A stretch of 64,000 nucleotides of DNA from Infirmifilum lucidum (lineage in GTDB: Archaea; Thermoproteota; Thermoprotei; Thermofilales; Thermofilaceae): NCBI RefSeq assembly GCF_014876775.1, contig NZ_CP062310.1, positions 1,155,699-1,219,698 of the forward strand. Direction: 5' to 3'. The notes under the pieces were generated by a model, which was not told the origin of the DNA, did not search any database, and was given only the letters and a program-made list of their open reading frames with translations. Of the stretch, positions 41,246 to 51,121 are shown one piece after another; position 1 is the stretch's first letter; every line of letters starts with the position of its first letter. Both the position numbers and the translations under genes were made by a program.

Positions 41246-43939
41246 ATGAAAAACACGGTAGCATTAATAATACTCCTCCTAGTAGCGCTCTCGGCACTAC
41301 TACCGCTACTCCAGGCACAGCCACAGGGCCCCTGGGTAGACGAGGTCGACTTCTTCGCTGAGAGGGACTACGCGAAAGTCGTAGACATGCTCAGCAAGGG
41401 CGACATGCACATATACTTCAGCGACATAAGGGCTGACCCCGCACTCATGGCGAAGATTAAAGGCGACCCCAACCTCGCGATGAAGTACTCCTACGGCCTC
41501 ATATTCGAGCTCACGTTCAACCCCGTCGGCCCCGAGTTCCCCGCCACGGGGAAGCTCAACCCGTTCAGCAACCCCAGGATACGTGAGGCCGTGAACTGGC
41601 TCATAGACAGGAACTACATTGTAAACGAGATAATGGGCGGCCTCGCCGCGCCGAAGTGGACGCCGCTGCTCACAAGCTTCCCGGACTACGCCAGAATTGC
41701 CGATGTCATGAAGTTGCTAGAGGCGAAGTACAGCTACGACTTCGAGAAAGCCAAGACGGTGATATTCGAGGAGATGGTTAAACTCGGCGCGACTTACAAG
41801 GACGGCAAGTGGTACTACAAGGACTCTCCCGTCGAGATAATATTCCTCATAAGGACGGAGGATCAGCGGAGGCAGATAGGTGACTACGTTGCAGACCAGC
41901 TCGAGAAGCTCGGCTTCACTGTCACAAGGAAGTACGGCAGGAGCAGAGACCTAGCCCCACTCTGGGTGAGGGGCAACCCCGCCGACGGGAAATGGCACGT
42001 CTACACGGGCGGCTGGATATACACGCTCATAGCGAGAGACCAGGGCTCGGACTTCGGCTTCTACTACACCCCGCTCGGGGCAATGGGGCCGCTATGGTCG
42101 GCGTACAAACCCGACCCCGTGTTCTACGAGGTGTGTACGAAGCTGTGGAACAACGAGTACAAGTCCATTGAAGAGAGGCTCTCACTCCTAGCCAAGGCGG
42201 CAGAGCTCGCACTAAAGGACTCCGTGAGGGTGTGGCTAGTTGACCAGATAGCCCCCTGGGTTTACAGGAAGGAGGTCGACGCGGCGGCAGACCTCGCGGC
42301 GGGCTTCGACAACCCACTCTGGCCCGTGACTATACGCTTCGTCGGCAAAACAGGTGGAGTCATAAAGGCTGGGATGCGCGAAGTGCTCGTAGACCCCTGG
42401 AACCCGGTCGCCGGCACGAACTGGGTCTACGACTCAGTGCTCATTTGGGCTGTTAACGACTACGCCTTCAGAGGCAACCCGTACAACGGCCTGTACATGG
42501 CCAACAGGGTCGTGAGCGCGGAGGTCTACGCCGTCAAGGGCCTCGTCACGGCGAGCAGCAGCGACTGGCTGAAGCTCACATTCGTGGACAAGGTTGAAGT
42601 CCCGCCTGACGCCTGGTACGCGTACGACGTGAAGACAGGCAAGGTCGTGACGTCCGGCGAGGCTGGGGCCAAGTACGCCCAGGTCAAGATCGTCGTGAAC
42701 TACGGCGACGTCCTGGGCAAGATAAAGTACCACGACGGCACTACGATGACTCTTGCCGACTGGCTAATAAGCTGGCCATTAACCTTTGCCAGAGTAGACA
42801 AGTCGAGCCCGCTCTACGACGAGTCGGCTGTGCCTCCATTCGAGCAGTGGAGGCAGATGTTCCAAGGCTGGAGGATTGTGAGCCAGAGCCCGCTCGTAAT
42901 CGAGTACTACGTTAACTACACAAACCTCGACGCCGAGTACATCGTCGCTAGCTTCGCCGGCTGGCCCGGGAACCCGTGGCACATGCTGGCTATAGGCATC
43001 AGGGCCGAGGAGAAGGGCCTGCTCGCCTTTAGCTCTGACAAGGCTGCGGCTAAGAACGTCGAGTGGATGAACTACATTGGCGGCCCAAGCCTGGACATAC
43101 TATCCAAGATGCTCGACGAGTCCATCGCCGAGGGCTACATACCGTTCAAGGAGTTCATGTCCAAGTACACTAGCGTCGACGAGGCTAAGGCGAGGTACAA
43201 CGCGCTAAAGAGCTGGTTCAAGGATCACGGCCACTTCTGGGTCGGGAACGGGCCGTTCTACCTCGACAAGGCCGACTACAACGCCCACATAGCAGTGCTC
43301 AAAGCTAACAGGAACTACGTCGACAAGGCTGACAGGTGGGCCTTCCTAGCGGCGCCGCCGATACCCGAGCTGAGCGTCAAGGTTCCCGATGCAGTCGTAC
43401 CAGGTATTGAGGCAACGTTCACGATCAACGTCAACGTTGCCGGCAAGCCGTACCCCACAGAGCGCATCGACTTCGTGAAGTACATTGTACTCGACGCTGC
43501 CGGCAACGTCTACGCTAAAGGCGTTGCCACTGCACAGGCAGATGGTGTCTGGGTCGCCAAGCTGAGCAGCGAGGACACGGGCAAGCTCATGCCTGGAGGC
43601 TACAGGATAATGGTTATCGCGCTGAGCAAGGACGTTGCAATACCGTCGATACAGGAGAAGCCGTTCACGGTGATCCCGCAGATAGCGTACTTCCAGACGC
43701 TCCTGGCAGATACAAAGAGCTCGCTCGAGGCCAAGATTGGCTCTGTGCAGGCAGGCGTAACTGACCTCAACAACAAGGTCAGCTCGCTGACGGCGAGGGT
43801 CGGATCCCTTGAGTCCACGGTGAACACTGCCCTAGCGCTCAGCGTTATAGGCCTGGTAATAGCGATAGTCGCCCTTGCGTTGGCGCTCAGAAAGCCCAAG
43901 ACCGAAGCCCCAAAGGAGGGCACTCAAGTAAAGCCCTAA
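41246..43939 (+). CDS. ABC transporter substrate-binding protein, family 5, large membrane-anchored form
   Basis: About 897 residues from ATG 41246 (frame open to 41195). N-terminal signal helix (MKNTVALIILLLVAL), two family-5 extracytoplasmic domains separated by a segment near 385, e.g. NPFSNPRIREAVNWLIDRNY (~105-124) and a second set around residues 390-700. A Pro-rich Ig-like part (~715-800), a coiled coil (~815-860), and a C-terminal membrane helix (~860-881) form a stalk and anchor. Typical family-5 proteins have ~550 residues, so this is an extended archaeal design that captures peptides for the permease genes downstream. Confidence 0.9.
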   Translation: MKNTVALIILLLVALSALLPLLQAQPQGPWVDEVDFFAERDYAKVVDMLSKGDMHIYFSDIRADPALMAKIKGDPNLAMKYSYGLIFELTFNPVGPEFPATGKLNPFSNPRIREAVNWLIDRNYIVNEIMGGLAAPKWTPLLTSFPDYARIADVMKLLEAKYSYDFEKAKTVIFEEMVKLGATYKDGKWYYKDSPVEIIFLIRTEDQRRQIGDYVADQLEKLGFTVTRKYGRSRDLAPLWVRGNPADGKWHVYTGGWIYTLIARDQGSDFGFYYTPLGAMGPLWSAYKPDPVFYEVCTKLWNNEYKSIEERLSLLAKAAELALKDSVRVWLVDQIAPWVYRKEVDAAADLAAGFDNPLWPVTIRFVGKTGGVIKAGMREVLVDPWNPVAGTNWVYDSVLIWAVNDYAFRGNPYNGLYMANRVVSAEVYAVKGLVTASSSDWLKLTFVDKVEVPPDAWYAYDVKTGKVVTSGEAGAKYAQVKIVVNYGDVLGKIKYHDGTTMTLADWLISWPLTFARVDKSSPLYDESAVPPFEQWRQMFQGWRIVSQSPLVIEYYVNYTNLDAEYIVASFAGWPGNPWHMLAIGIRAEEKGLLAFSSDKAAAKNVEWMNYIGGPSLDILSKMLDESIAEGYIPFKEFMSKYTSVDEAKARYNALKSWFKDHGHFWVGNGPFYLDKADYNAHIAVLKANRNYVDKADRWAFLAAPPIPELSVKVPDAVVPGIEATFTINVNVAGKPYPTERIDFVKYIVLDAAGNVYAKGVATAQADGVWVAKLSSEDTGKLMPGGYRIMVIALSKDVAIPSIQEKPFTVIPQIAYFQTLLADTKSSLEAKIGSVQAGVTDLNNKVSSLTARVGSLESTVNTALALSVIGLVIAIVALALALRKPKTEAPKEGTQVKP

Positions 43940-44090
43940 TATTAACAGCCTGAAAAAGGTAAAAATATAGGTTTTTCTGAACCCCTCTCTGATTTTTTAT
44001 AAAACACTTCTCTGCCTCGCCTCGCCCTTATTCATGATAAAGTTTTTTAGGACTTGAGGGTGATATCTTCAAAACGTAGAAGTGAACACG
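43940..44090 (+). other. intergenic region after the binding-protein gene
   Basis: Contains an AT-rich GAAAAA/TTTTTC pairing around 43953-43977 and a TTTTTT run near 43992-43997, plausible partial termination after a highly expressed binding protein. A TATA-like ATGATAAAG at ~44033-44040 and a GAGGGTGAT near 44055-44064 precede the permease gene. Both readings are tentative. Confidence 0.35.
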
Positions 44091-45155
44091 ATGATACCGC
44101 TAGGGTTCGTGAAATTCGTTGTTAAGAGGTTCATAGTACTCTACCTTACAGTGGTAATAGCTATCTACGCCACCATTCTCGTGGCGAACATGGGGGGCAA
44201 GGTCGACGAGATAGTGATTGGAGACATCAGGATGTCCATCGCGCAGATGGTAAACCAGAACCCGCAGTATAAAGGTCTAAGCGGGGAGGAGAGAGCGAAG
44301 CTCATTGACCAGCTCGTAGAGCTCGAGATAAAGAGGCGTGGGCTCGACACGCCATTCATGATCAGGAGCCTCGTGTACTTGAAGGACGCGCTAACTCTAG
44401 ACCTCGGCCGCGCCCTCGTCCTGAGGAGCGACTCCGGTTCAATGTACGTCAAGAACATCATCCTCGAGAGGCTACCGAACACCGTAATGCTCTTTACGAC
44501 GGTAACCGTGATAAACTTCTTCCTGCACCTGTTCATCGGGCTCTACCTCTCCCGGCACTACGGTAGCCCTCTAGACAAGATTACTGTTGCACTTGCACCA
44601 ACGTCCGTGATACCGGGGTGGTTCTACGGGATATTCCTGATCCTGATCTTCTACTCCTGGCTACACGTACTGCCACCTGGAGGCCTCGTCGACGTCCCGC
44701 CGCCGGAGAACCCCGTGGACTACGCGTTGAGCGTCATGAAGCACATGATACTCCCGATGCTCTCATGGATTATCTCTGGCTTCTTCCTGGGGGTGTACGG
44801 GAACAGGACGTTCTTCCTGATATTCTCCACCGAGGACTACGTCGAGGCCGCAAAGGCTAAGGGCTTGCCGCCACGAGTAATCGAGACGAGGTATATACTG
44901 AGGCCCACGCTACCCCCGATAGTTACGAGCTTCGCCTTGTCCCTCATAGGCTCGTGGGGTGGCGCCATAATAACCGAGACTGTGTTCGAGTGGCCGGGCC
45001 TGGGCCTTGTCACGTTCAACGCCATCTCTTCCTTCGACACGCCAGTCATAGTCGGCATAACGGTAATCTACGCGTACTTGCTCATGTTCACGGTTCTAAT
45101 ACTGGACATCATCTACGGGTGGCTTGACCCCAGGATAAAAGTCCAGTTCAGGTGA
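44091..45155 (+). CDS. oligopeptide ABC transporter permease, DppB-like
   Basis: 354 residues from ATG 44091 (GTG 44082 possible). First helix (~8-30), a long extracytoplasmic loop, then five more helices from ~130. The inner-membrane signature EAAKAKGLPPRVIETRYILRP contacts the ATPase, and the conserved GLVTFNAISSFDTPVIVG follows. Six helices and permease motifs fit DppB/OppB. It forms the channel with the DppC-like subunit at 45163. Confidence 0.92.
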   Translation: MIPLGFVKFVVKRFIVLYLTVVIAIYATILVANMGGKVDEIVIGDIRMSIAQMVNQNPQYKGLSGEERAKLIDQLVELEIKRRGLDTPFMIRSLVYLKDALTLDLGRALVLRSDSGSMYVKNIILERLPNTVMLFTTVTVINFFLHLFIGLYLSRHYGSPLDKITVALAPTSVIPGWFYGIFLILIFYSWLHVLPPGGLVDVPPPENPVDYALSVMKHMILPMLSWIISGFFLGVYGNRTFFLIFSTEDYVEAAKAKGLPPRVIETRYILRPTLPPIVTSFALSLIGSWGGAIITETVFEWPGLGLVTFNAISSFDTPVIVGITVIYAYLLMFTVLILDIIYGWLDPRIKVQFR

Positions 45156-45162
45156 CTAGCCC

Positions 45163-46593
45163 ATGAGTTCCAGGGGGTTTGGTGGGAGGGTAGGAAGTGT
45201 CCTCAGAGAACTCTTAACCTATAAGTCCGGCATACTAGGCATAATCCTACTCGGCTTCCTAGTGGCACTATCAATCTATACGGTTACCACGATACCGGTG
45301 GACAAGGCTATCATGATGTGGAGGAGCGGGGAGAGCATGTGGCTCGATAATCCTAGGGTAGCCCCTCCTGAGTGGATACAGTTTTTCGTCGGGAAGAACC
45401 TGCCTAAAACAATGGTGTTTGACTCCAGGAAAATAGGACTAAATGTTGCCAAGTCCTCAGCCCCAGTCGTTGGAACAAACATGAAGAAAGTAAGGATTGA
45501 GTTCACCTTCGACTACCAGTACGATGACTTCCCTTCAGAGCTCAACATGTTCTTCACGAGCAACTTCACACGCGAGCAGGGCGCGCCTATAGTGAAAATA
45601 ATATGGGTTAAGCCTAATGGAGAGCGTATAGACCTCGGGGAGTTCACGGTTACCGGCGAGAAATACAACCTCTACTTCGTCACAGAACCTATCACGAGAG
45701 CTCTTGTCTCCTACGTTAGGCAACAGTACGGGGTTGACCCTAGCGACGCTATAACGAACATGATGTTCCTGTTCGGGAAGTTCACGCGTGAGTCCCTGAA
45801 AACTGGGAAAATGGAGGTAGAGAAGGGTACTTACAGGGCAATTATAGACGCCACGCTGTTCGGCCAGGAATCAGACATTGACTGTAAGATGGTCGTCTAC
45901 GGCACTGTCTACGGGATTGCAGGTACAGACCACTTAAGACGGCCACTTGAAATAGCCCTACTGTGGGGCGCGCCGGTAGCCCTCGCCTTTGGCCTTACAG
46001 CGTCTCTTGTTACGACGTTCGTCGGACTGATAATCGCAACTATTAGCGGGTATTACGGCGGCATTCTAGACAACATAATCCAGAGGGTAACCGAAATCTA
46101 CATGGTTCTACCCTTCCTCCCGTTCTTGATCCTCATATCTGTCTTCTACGGGATAAACATATGGACTCTCCTGGCCGTAGTAATAGTCCTGAGTATATTC
46201 GGTCCAGGAATTAAGTCGACTAGAGCGCTCGTCATGCAAATAAAGGAGTACCCATACGTAGAGGCTGCAAAGGTATACGGCGCGTCCAACACAAGGATAA
46301 TTTTCCTGTACATAATACCGAAGATCCTCCCGCCGGTTATCCCAGGACTAATCTCGGCTGTACCGGGCTATGTATTCCTAGAGGCGGCGCTAGCGTTCCT
46401 GGGGCTAGGCGACCCCTCACTCCCAACGTGGGGTAAAGTCATAAACGACGCCTTCGAGCAGGGCGCCCTCTACAAGGGCTATTTCTACTGGGTACTCGAG
46501 CCCTCTGCTTTCCTCGTCCTTACAGGCCTCGCATTCGCCCTGCTAGGCTTCGCGTTAGACCGTATAGTTAACCCGAGGTTGCGTGAAATGTAG
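45163..46593 (+). CDS. oligopeptide ABC transporter permease, DppC-like, with a large extracytoplasmic insert
   Basis: 476 residues, against ~300 for DppC. Helix 1 at ~23-43, then about 200 residues that are beta-rich with several strands (~60-250), then the usual GTDHLRRP (254-261), standing for the GTDxxGRD motif, and five helices. EAAKVYGASNTRIIFLYIIPK is the ATPase-contact helix. The insert probably sits outside near the binding protein. Starts 7 bases after dppB. Confidence 0.9.
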   Translation: MSSRGFGGRVGSVLRELLTYKSGILGIILLGFLVALSIYTVTTIPVDKAIMMWRSGESMWLDNPRVAPPEWIQFFVGKNLPKTMVFDSRKIGLNVAKSSAPVVGTNMKKVRIEFTFDYQYDDFPSELNMFFTSNFTREQGAPIVKIIWVKPNGERIDLGEFTVTGEKYNLYFVTEPITRALVSYVRQQYGVDPSDAITNMMFLFGKFTRESLKTGKMEVEKGTYRAIIDATLFGQESDIDCKMVVYGTVYGIAGTDHLRRPLEIALLWGAPVALAFGLTASLVTTFVGLIIATISGYYGGILDNIIQRVTEIYMVLPFLPFLILISVFYGINIWTLLAVVIVLSIFGPGIKSTRALVMQIKEYPYVEAAKVYGASNTRIIFLYIIPKILPPVIPGLISAVPGYVFLEAALAFLGLGDPSLPTWGKVINDAFEQGALYKGYFYWVLEPSAFLVLTGLAFALLGFALDRIVNPRLREM

Positions 46594-46602
46594 GTGGTGG
46601 GG

Positions 46603-47574
46603 ATGGCTGGCACTGTTTTAAGTGTAAAAGACTTAAAGCTCTACTTTAAGACCAGGAAAGGCACCGTAAAAGCGGTTGATGGAGTCGGCTTCGAACTGAG
46701 GAAAGGCGAGACGCTGGCGATTGTAGGCGAGTCAGGCTGCGGCAAAACTTCACTCGCAAGGGCGATAATCAGGCTACTGCCCAGGAACGTCGAGAAGTTT
46801 GAGGGTACAGTGATGCTCAACGGGACGGACGTGATGAGGCTCAGCGAGGAGGAGTTCAGGAAGAGAGTAAGGTGGCAGAAAATATCTTACGTGTTCCAGG
46901 GCTCGCAGAACGCCCTGAACCCCGTGCTCAAGGTGGGCTTCCAGATCGCAGAGCCCCTCATAGTCCACAAAGGCCTTAGCCGGGAGGAGGCCCTCGCCGA
47001 GGCTAAAAAGTACTTACGGCTAGTCGGCATACACGAGAGCTTCCTCGACAGGTACCCGTTTGAGCTCAGCGGTGGCATGAGGCAGAGGGCCGTGATCGCC
47101 ATGGCGCTCATAACACACCCGGACGTAGTCATCCTCGACGAGCCCACTTCTGCGCTAGACGTTATAACACAGGCGAACATAATGAACCTCCTCAAGAGGA
47201 TTAAGCAGGAAATGAACATTAGCTACATCTTCATAACGCACGACGTGCCGCTGACTAGCGAGCTGGCCGACAGGGTAGCAGTGATGTACGCCGGCCAGAT
47301 AGTAGAGCTAGCCGACGCCGATGACTTCTACACCTCACCCAAGCACCCGTACTCCGAGAAGCTCATGGCCAGTGTCCCGACTCTACGCACTGACAAGAAG
47401 CTCGAGTTCATACCGGGTGCACCGCCAAGCCTCATCAACCCGCCTCCCGGTTGCCGCTTCCACCCGAGGTGCCCCTTCGCATACGAGAGGTGTCTCCGCG
47501 AGGAGCCCCCGCAATACAATATTAAGGGGGCGTCTTTCGTTAAGTGCTGGCTTTACGTTGAGGGCAAGAGGTGA
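46603..47574 (+). CDS. oligopeptide ABC transporter ATP-binding protein, DppD-like
   Basis: 323 residues from ATG 46603, with a GGTGGTGGGG ribosome-site-like stretch just before (GTG 46594 possible). Walker A GESGCGKTS, Q-loop SYVFQGSQNAL, signature LSGGMRQR, Walker B VVILDEPTSALD, His in THDVPLTS. The C-terminal OppD/F extension has the Cys cluster PPGCRFHPRCPFAYERC, typical of an Fe-S or structural site. Powers import; pairs with DppF-like subunit. Confidence 0.93.
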   Translation: MAGTVLSVKDLKLYFKTRKGTVKAVDGVGFELRKGETLAIVGESGCGKTSLARAIIRLLPRNVEKFEGTVMLNGTDVMRLSEEEFRKRVRWQKISYVFQGSQNALNPVLKVGFQIAEPLIVHKGLSREEALAEAKKYLRLVGIHESFLDRYPFELSGGMRQRAVIAMALITHPDVVILDEPTSALDVITQANIMNLLKRIKQEMNISYIFITHDVPLTSELADRVAVMYAGQIVELADADDFYTSPKHPYSEKLMASVPTLRTDKKLEFIPGAPPSLINPPPGCRFHPRCPFAYERCLREEPPQYNIKGASFVKCWLYVEGKR

Positions 47575-48569
47575 GCTATGTGAGCGAGAATAGAACCTTG
47601 TTGAGAGTTCAGGATCTGAGGATGTGGTTCGAGATACGTCGAGGACTGTTCGCAGAGCCAATACCGCTCAAGGCCGTCGACGGCGTAACTTTCGACTTGG
47701 ACGTAGGCGAGGCAGTATCGGTTGTTGGCGAGTCCGGGAGCGGCAAGACAACACTCGGCAAGACTATTCTGCGCCTCTACAAGCCAACCGGAGGTAAGCT
47801 ACTGTTTAAGGGGCGCGACATCACAGACCTCGACGAGAAGGATCTCATGTGGTACAAGAGGGAGACAGGGCTTGTACAGCAAGACCCATACGGTGCCATG
47901 CCGTCTTTCATGACCATCTCTAGAATACTCGAAGAACCCCTAATAATCCATAAAGTCGGTGACAACGAGGAAAGGCAGGAGATGGTCTTCAAGGCCCTCG
48001 AAGAAGTCAAGCTCACGCCTGTGGAGGACTTTGCCTTCAAGTACCCTCACATGCTCAGCGGTGGCCAGCTGCAGAGAGTCGCTATTGCGAGGGCGTTGAT
48101 ACTCAAGCCTAGCCTCGTCGTCGCAGACGAGCCTGTCTCGATGCTAGACGCCTCTGTCAGAGTCGAGATTCTCACGTTGATGAGAGAGCTACAAGAGAAG
48201 AGGAAGATTAGCTTCATCTATATAACTCACGACCTCTCCACCACAAGATACTTCAGCGAGAAGATATTCATAATGTACGCGGGGCACCTCATCGAGCGCG
48301 GATCCACAAAGGCCCTCCTGAGGAATCCGCTGCACCCATACACTCGCGCTTTACTCGCAGCAATTCCAGACCCTGACCCCGAGAACAGGAAGCGCTTCCG
48401 AGAAGTGCCAGCTGGAGAGCCCCCAAGCCTCATCAACCCGCCTCCCGGCTGCCGGTTCGCACCCAGATGCCCGTTTGCAACTGAGAGGTGTAGGCGCGAA
48501 GTACCTCCAGAGTTTGAAGTCGAGCCTGGTCACTTCGTTAAGTGCTGGCTTTATGCTGGGCTGGCCTAA
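47571..48569 (+). CDS. oligopeptide ABC transporter ATP-binding protein, DppF-like
   Basis: 332 residues. Walker A GESGSGKTT, signature LSGGQLQRVAIARAL, Walker B LVVADEPVSMLDA, and the C-terminal PPGCRFAPRCPFATERC extension. The GTG start overlaps the DppD stop by 4 bases (GTGA). Completes the SBP-DppB-DppC-DppD-DppF operon, so the transporter is a full set. The 3' end overlaps the DUF72 gene by 4 bases. Confidence 0.93.
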   Translation: MSYVSENRTLLRVQDLRMWFEIRRGLFAEPIPLKAVDGVTFDLDVGEAVSVVGESGSGKTTLGKTILRLYKPTGGKLLFKGRDITDLDEKDLMWYKRETGLVQQDPYGAMPSFMTISRILEEPLIIHKVGDNEERQEMVFKALEEVKLTPVEDFAFKYPHMLSGGQLQRVAIARALILKPSLVVADEPVSMLDASVRVEILTLMRELQEKRKISFIYITHDLSTTRYFSEKIFIMYAGHLIERGSTKALLRNPLHPYTRALLAAIPDPDPENRKRFREVPAGEPPSLINPPPGCRFAPRCPFATERCRREVPPEFEVEPGHFVKCWLYAGLA

Positions 48570-49306
48570 GCAAGCTTTACGCCGTATTTCTCCGAGAATA
48601 TCTCAATTATCCTTCTGCCATCGCCCAGCATGTCATGGTTGTTGTTAAAGAAGATGTACGCTCTCTCCGGCCCCGCCTCGACGACTTTTCTGGCAACCTC
48701 CTCTAGCTCCTCGTCCAGGTAGCCGTAATTGTACCATACAAGCCGCCCGTGCATCCTAACATACACTACTCCATTAACGTTCACAGCGCCTAATTTCGGG
48801 AGGCCCTCGAATAGAGGAGAGTCAGGCGTCACGAAATAAATACTGTTTTCCTGGAAGAAAGCCACTACTTCTTCGCGAAACCACGAGGCGTGTCTAGGCT
48901 CGACGGCGATCTTGTCGCATAGCCTGGCGAAAGCCCTAAGCCTATCTTTCATCTCGCCCGTAAACGTGGCGCTCGGCGGGAGCTGGAAGAGGTAGAAGTC
49001 TATCCTCTCCTCCAAAGGGGCGAATACCTTACGGAACTTCTCCCACAAAGGCACAGCTCTCTCGTTGAGCCTCCTAATGTGCGTGATGCTCCTGTGGACT
49101 TTCACGGCCCAGCGTAGCCCACCCGATTCCTCCAGCCACTTAACGACGGTGCTCTGCCTCGGGAAGCTGTAGAAACTCATGTTAAGCTCCACGGCGTTGA
49201 AGCCAGACTCCCTGGCGTACCATTCGAGCCCGTCAGGATTCCAGCTGTAGACCCATCCCGACGACCCGACGTAGAGCTTCAAGCGGATCTGTGCTAAAAG
49301 AACCAT
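48566..49306 (-). CDS. DUF72-family protein
   Basis: 246 residues forming one TIM-barrel-like domain: LYVGSSGWVYSW near the N-terminus, FNAVELNMSFYSFPR, WAVKVHRSITHIRR, FYLFQLPPSATF, IAVEPRHASWF, RMHGRLVWYNYGYLDEE and AYIFFNNNHDM, the ordered motifs of DUF72 (YecE-like). Function unknown; members are very widespread. A second, longer DUF72 protein lies at 56468-57661. Confidence 0.88.
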   Translation of the reverse strand: MVLLAQIRLKLYVGSSGWVYSWNPDGLEWYARESGFNAVELNMSFYSFPRQSTVVKWLEESGGLRWAVKVHRSITHIRRLNERAVPLWEKFRKVFAPLEERIDFYLFQLPPSATFTGEMKDRLRAFARLCDKIAVEPRHASWFREEVVAFFQENSIYFVTPDSPLFEGLPKLGAVNVNGVVYVRMHGRLVWYNYGYLDEELEEVARKVVEAGPERAYIFFNNNHDMLGDGRRIIEIFSEKYGVKLA

Positions 49307-49382
49307 TACGCATATTTCAAGCTTTCACTATTCAGGCTAGTAACGGTTAATTATGTTTAAGGGGGTAAACTATGTGAGGGGC

Positions 49383-51110
49383 ATGCGGCTCTCAGGGAAA
49401 ACGCTGAGCGGCCTACTCCAGGCAACGCTCATAGCAGTAGTGCTCACGGCACAGGTGGGCTACGGCCAGTCCCTGCTCTTCTTCGGCAGAGTGACTGACA
49501 CCCAGATGAACCCCCTACAGGGGGCTGAAATCGCCGTGTACAGCGGCAATCTACTGGTGGCACTAGCTACCACCGACAAGGACGGTAGTTTCAACCTGAG
49601 AATCCCACCTGGGACGTACGTACTGAGAGCTTACCTGAAGGGGTACGCGCCGCAACAGATCCTGCTAGTCGCGACGCAGGAGAGGGCGGGTAGCCTGGGT
49701 ACAATAGTCCTTGAACCGGCAATTTCCCTCTACACCGAGACAACACAGTTCTCCATGTATCAAGGTGATTTCCTAAATTTAACGCTCAAGCTTACAAACA
49801 AAGGGCTGGACCCGCTAACAGTGCGCCTTTCGCTCGAAATGCCGGGAGGCTGGACTGGGTACTTTGCGTTGCCCGGAGGGCTTCAGGTGGGAAATATTGT
49901 TATCGAAGCGGGCTCAGAGCGGACTGTTTTCCTAAACATTCGCGTCCCACTAAATGCTACGGGCGATGCAAGAGTTAACGTCGTAGCAAGCTGGAGCAAC
50001 CTTTCTAAAAAAATCACCTATGTCTTTGTAGTCCAGCCAAGGAAGTGGAATATTGTTGACTTCCCTGCCACGAGCCTAAAGGCCTACCCTGGAGCCCAAC
50101 TCAAGGTACCGATGCAGATAACTAACCCGTTCCCTGTAGACTCGGAGTTCCGGCTCTCGGCAGACACCCCCCAGGGGTGGGTGTCCGCGATAGTTGACGC
50201 AAATAACCTCGGCGTAGGGACTGTAGCTTTAAAACCGCGTACAAGCAGGCAGCTCTTCCTGATACTCTATATACCTCCGAGAACTAGGACAGGAGTTTAC
50301 CCCGTATTCGTTTATGCAGACTATGAGGGAAACCGCTATACGGCTAGGCTTGACATCTCCGTTGAGAGCAGATTTGACTTGCTCAACATGACCTTGACTT
50401 CGGCGAGGCTCAACATTACAGGAGGATCGTCGAGCAGTATCCCTGTGATCATACGGAATGACGGAAACATGCCCACAGTAATCCTGCTTAGAGCAGTACC
50501 GAACACGCCAGAACTCAGACTAACCTTCTCGGTGTCGGGCCAGCCGGCCGGCTCGCTGTACCTTTTGCCGGGCGAGACCCGGCAGGTTAACCTGCTCGTG
50601 GAGGCTTCACCTTATATTACTCCTGGGACTTACGAAGTAAAGGTATACGCGAATGGGACTACAAGTACAGCTGAGAAGACTCTACTAGTGAGCATAACCG
50701 GGATTCGACGCCTGGAAGTTGCGAATTACAATTTCCTGGTGGCAACAGCTCCTGGCTCTATTGCGCTCTACAAGATTCGCGTGAATAACTCTGGCACTTA
50801 CCCTCTAAACTCCGTGACTTTAAGAGTAGACTACGCCCCCCAGAACTTCAAGCTCTTCATCCAGCCGGACAAATTGTCGTTACTCCCAGGAGAGTCCGGC
50901 TACTTTGACGTCCAGGTTTTTGTTCCCAGTGACGCACACGAGGGAGCCTATAACATCCAGGTGACCGTGGAAGCTGATGGAGTCTCGTCGACTCGAGTGC
51001 TTGTAGTCTGGATCCGCTATGAGACAAGCGTAAGTTTTCTAGTCCTGATGGGTTCGCTCGTCCTAGTGAGCTTTCTCCTGGTCTTCTACGGCAAGAAGAG
51101 GTTCGCTTAG
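49383..51110 (+). CDS. exported surface protein with NEW3/Ig-like repeats and carboxypeptidase-regulatory-like domain
   Basis: About 575 residues from ATG 49383 (frame open to 49353). Signal helix (~1-27), a carboxypeptidase-regulatory-like beta domain (GRVTDTQMNPLQGAEIAVYS, TTDKDGSFNLRIPPGTYVL), then several NEW3/CARDB-like Ig repeats with many N-glycosylation sequons, and a C-terminal membrane helix (~548-566) with a KKRFA tail. Likely a membrane-anchored stalk of the envelope. The ccdA gene starts 11 bases downstream, so the two are cotranscribed. Confidence 0.8.
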   Translation: MRLSGKTLSGLLQATLIAVVLTAQVGYGQSLLFFGRVTDTQMNPLQGAEIAVYSGNLLVALATTDKDGSFNLRIPPGTYVLRAYLKGYAPQQILLVATQERAGSLGTIVLEPAISLYTETTQFSMYQGDFLNLTLKLTNKGLDPLTVRLSLEMPGGWTGYFALPGGLQVGNIVIEAGSERTVFLNIRVPLNATGDARVNVVASWSNLSKKITYVFVVQPRKWNIVDFPATSLKAYPGAQLKVPMQITNPFPVDSEFRLSADTPQGWVSAIVDANNLGVGTVALKPRTSRQLFLILYIPPRTRTGVYPVFVYADYEGNRYTARLDISVESRFDLLNMTLTSARLNITGGSSSSIPVIIRNDGNMPTVILLRAVPNTPELRLTFSVSGQPAGSLYLLPGETRQVNLLVEASPYITPGTYEVKVYANGTTSTAEKTLLVSITGIRRLEVANYNFLVATAPGSIALYKIRVNNSGTYPLNSVTLRVDYAPQNFKLFIQPDKLSLLPGESGYFDVQVFVPSDAHEGAYNIQVTVEADGVSSTRVLVVWIRYETSVSFLVLMGSLVLVSFLLVFYGKKRFA

Positions 51111-51121
51111 GGGACGTGTAA

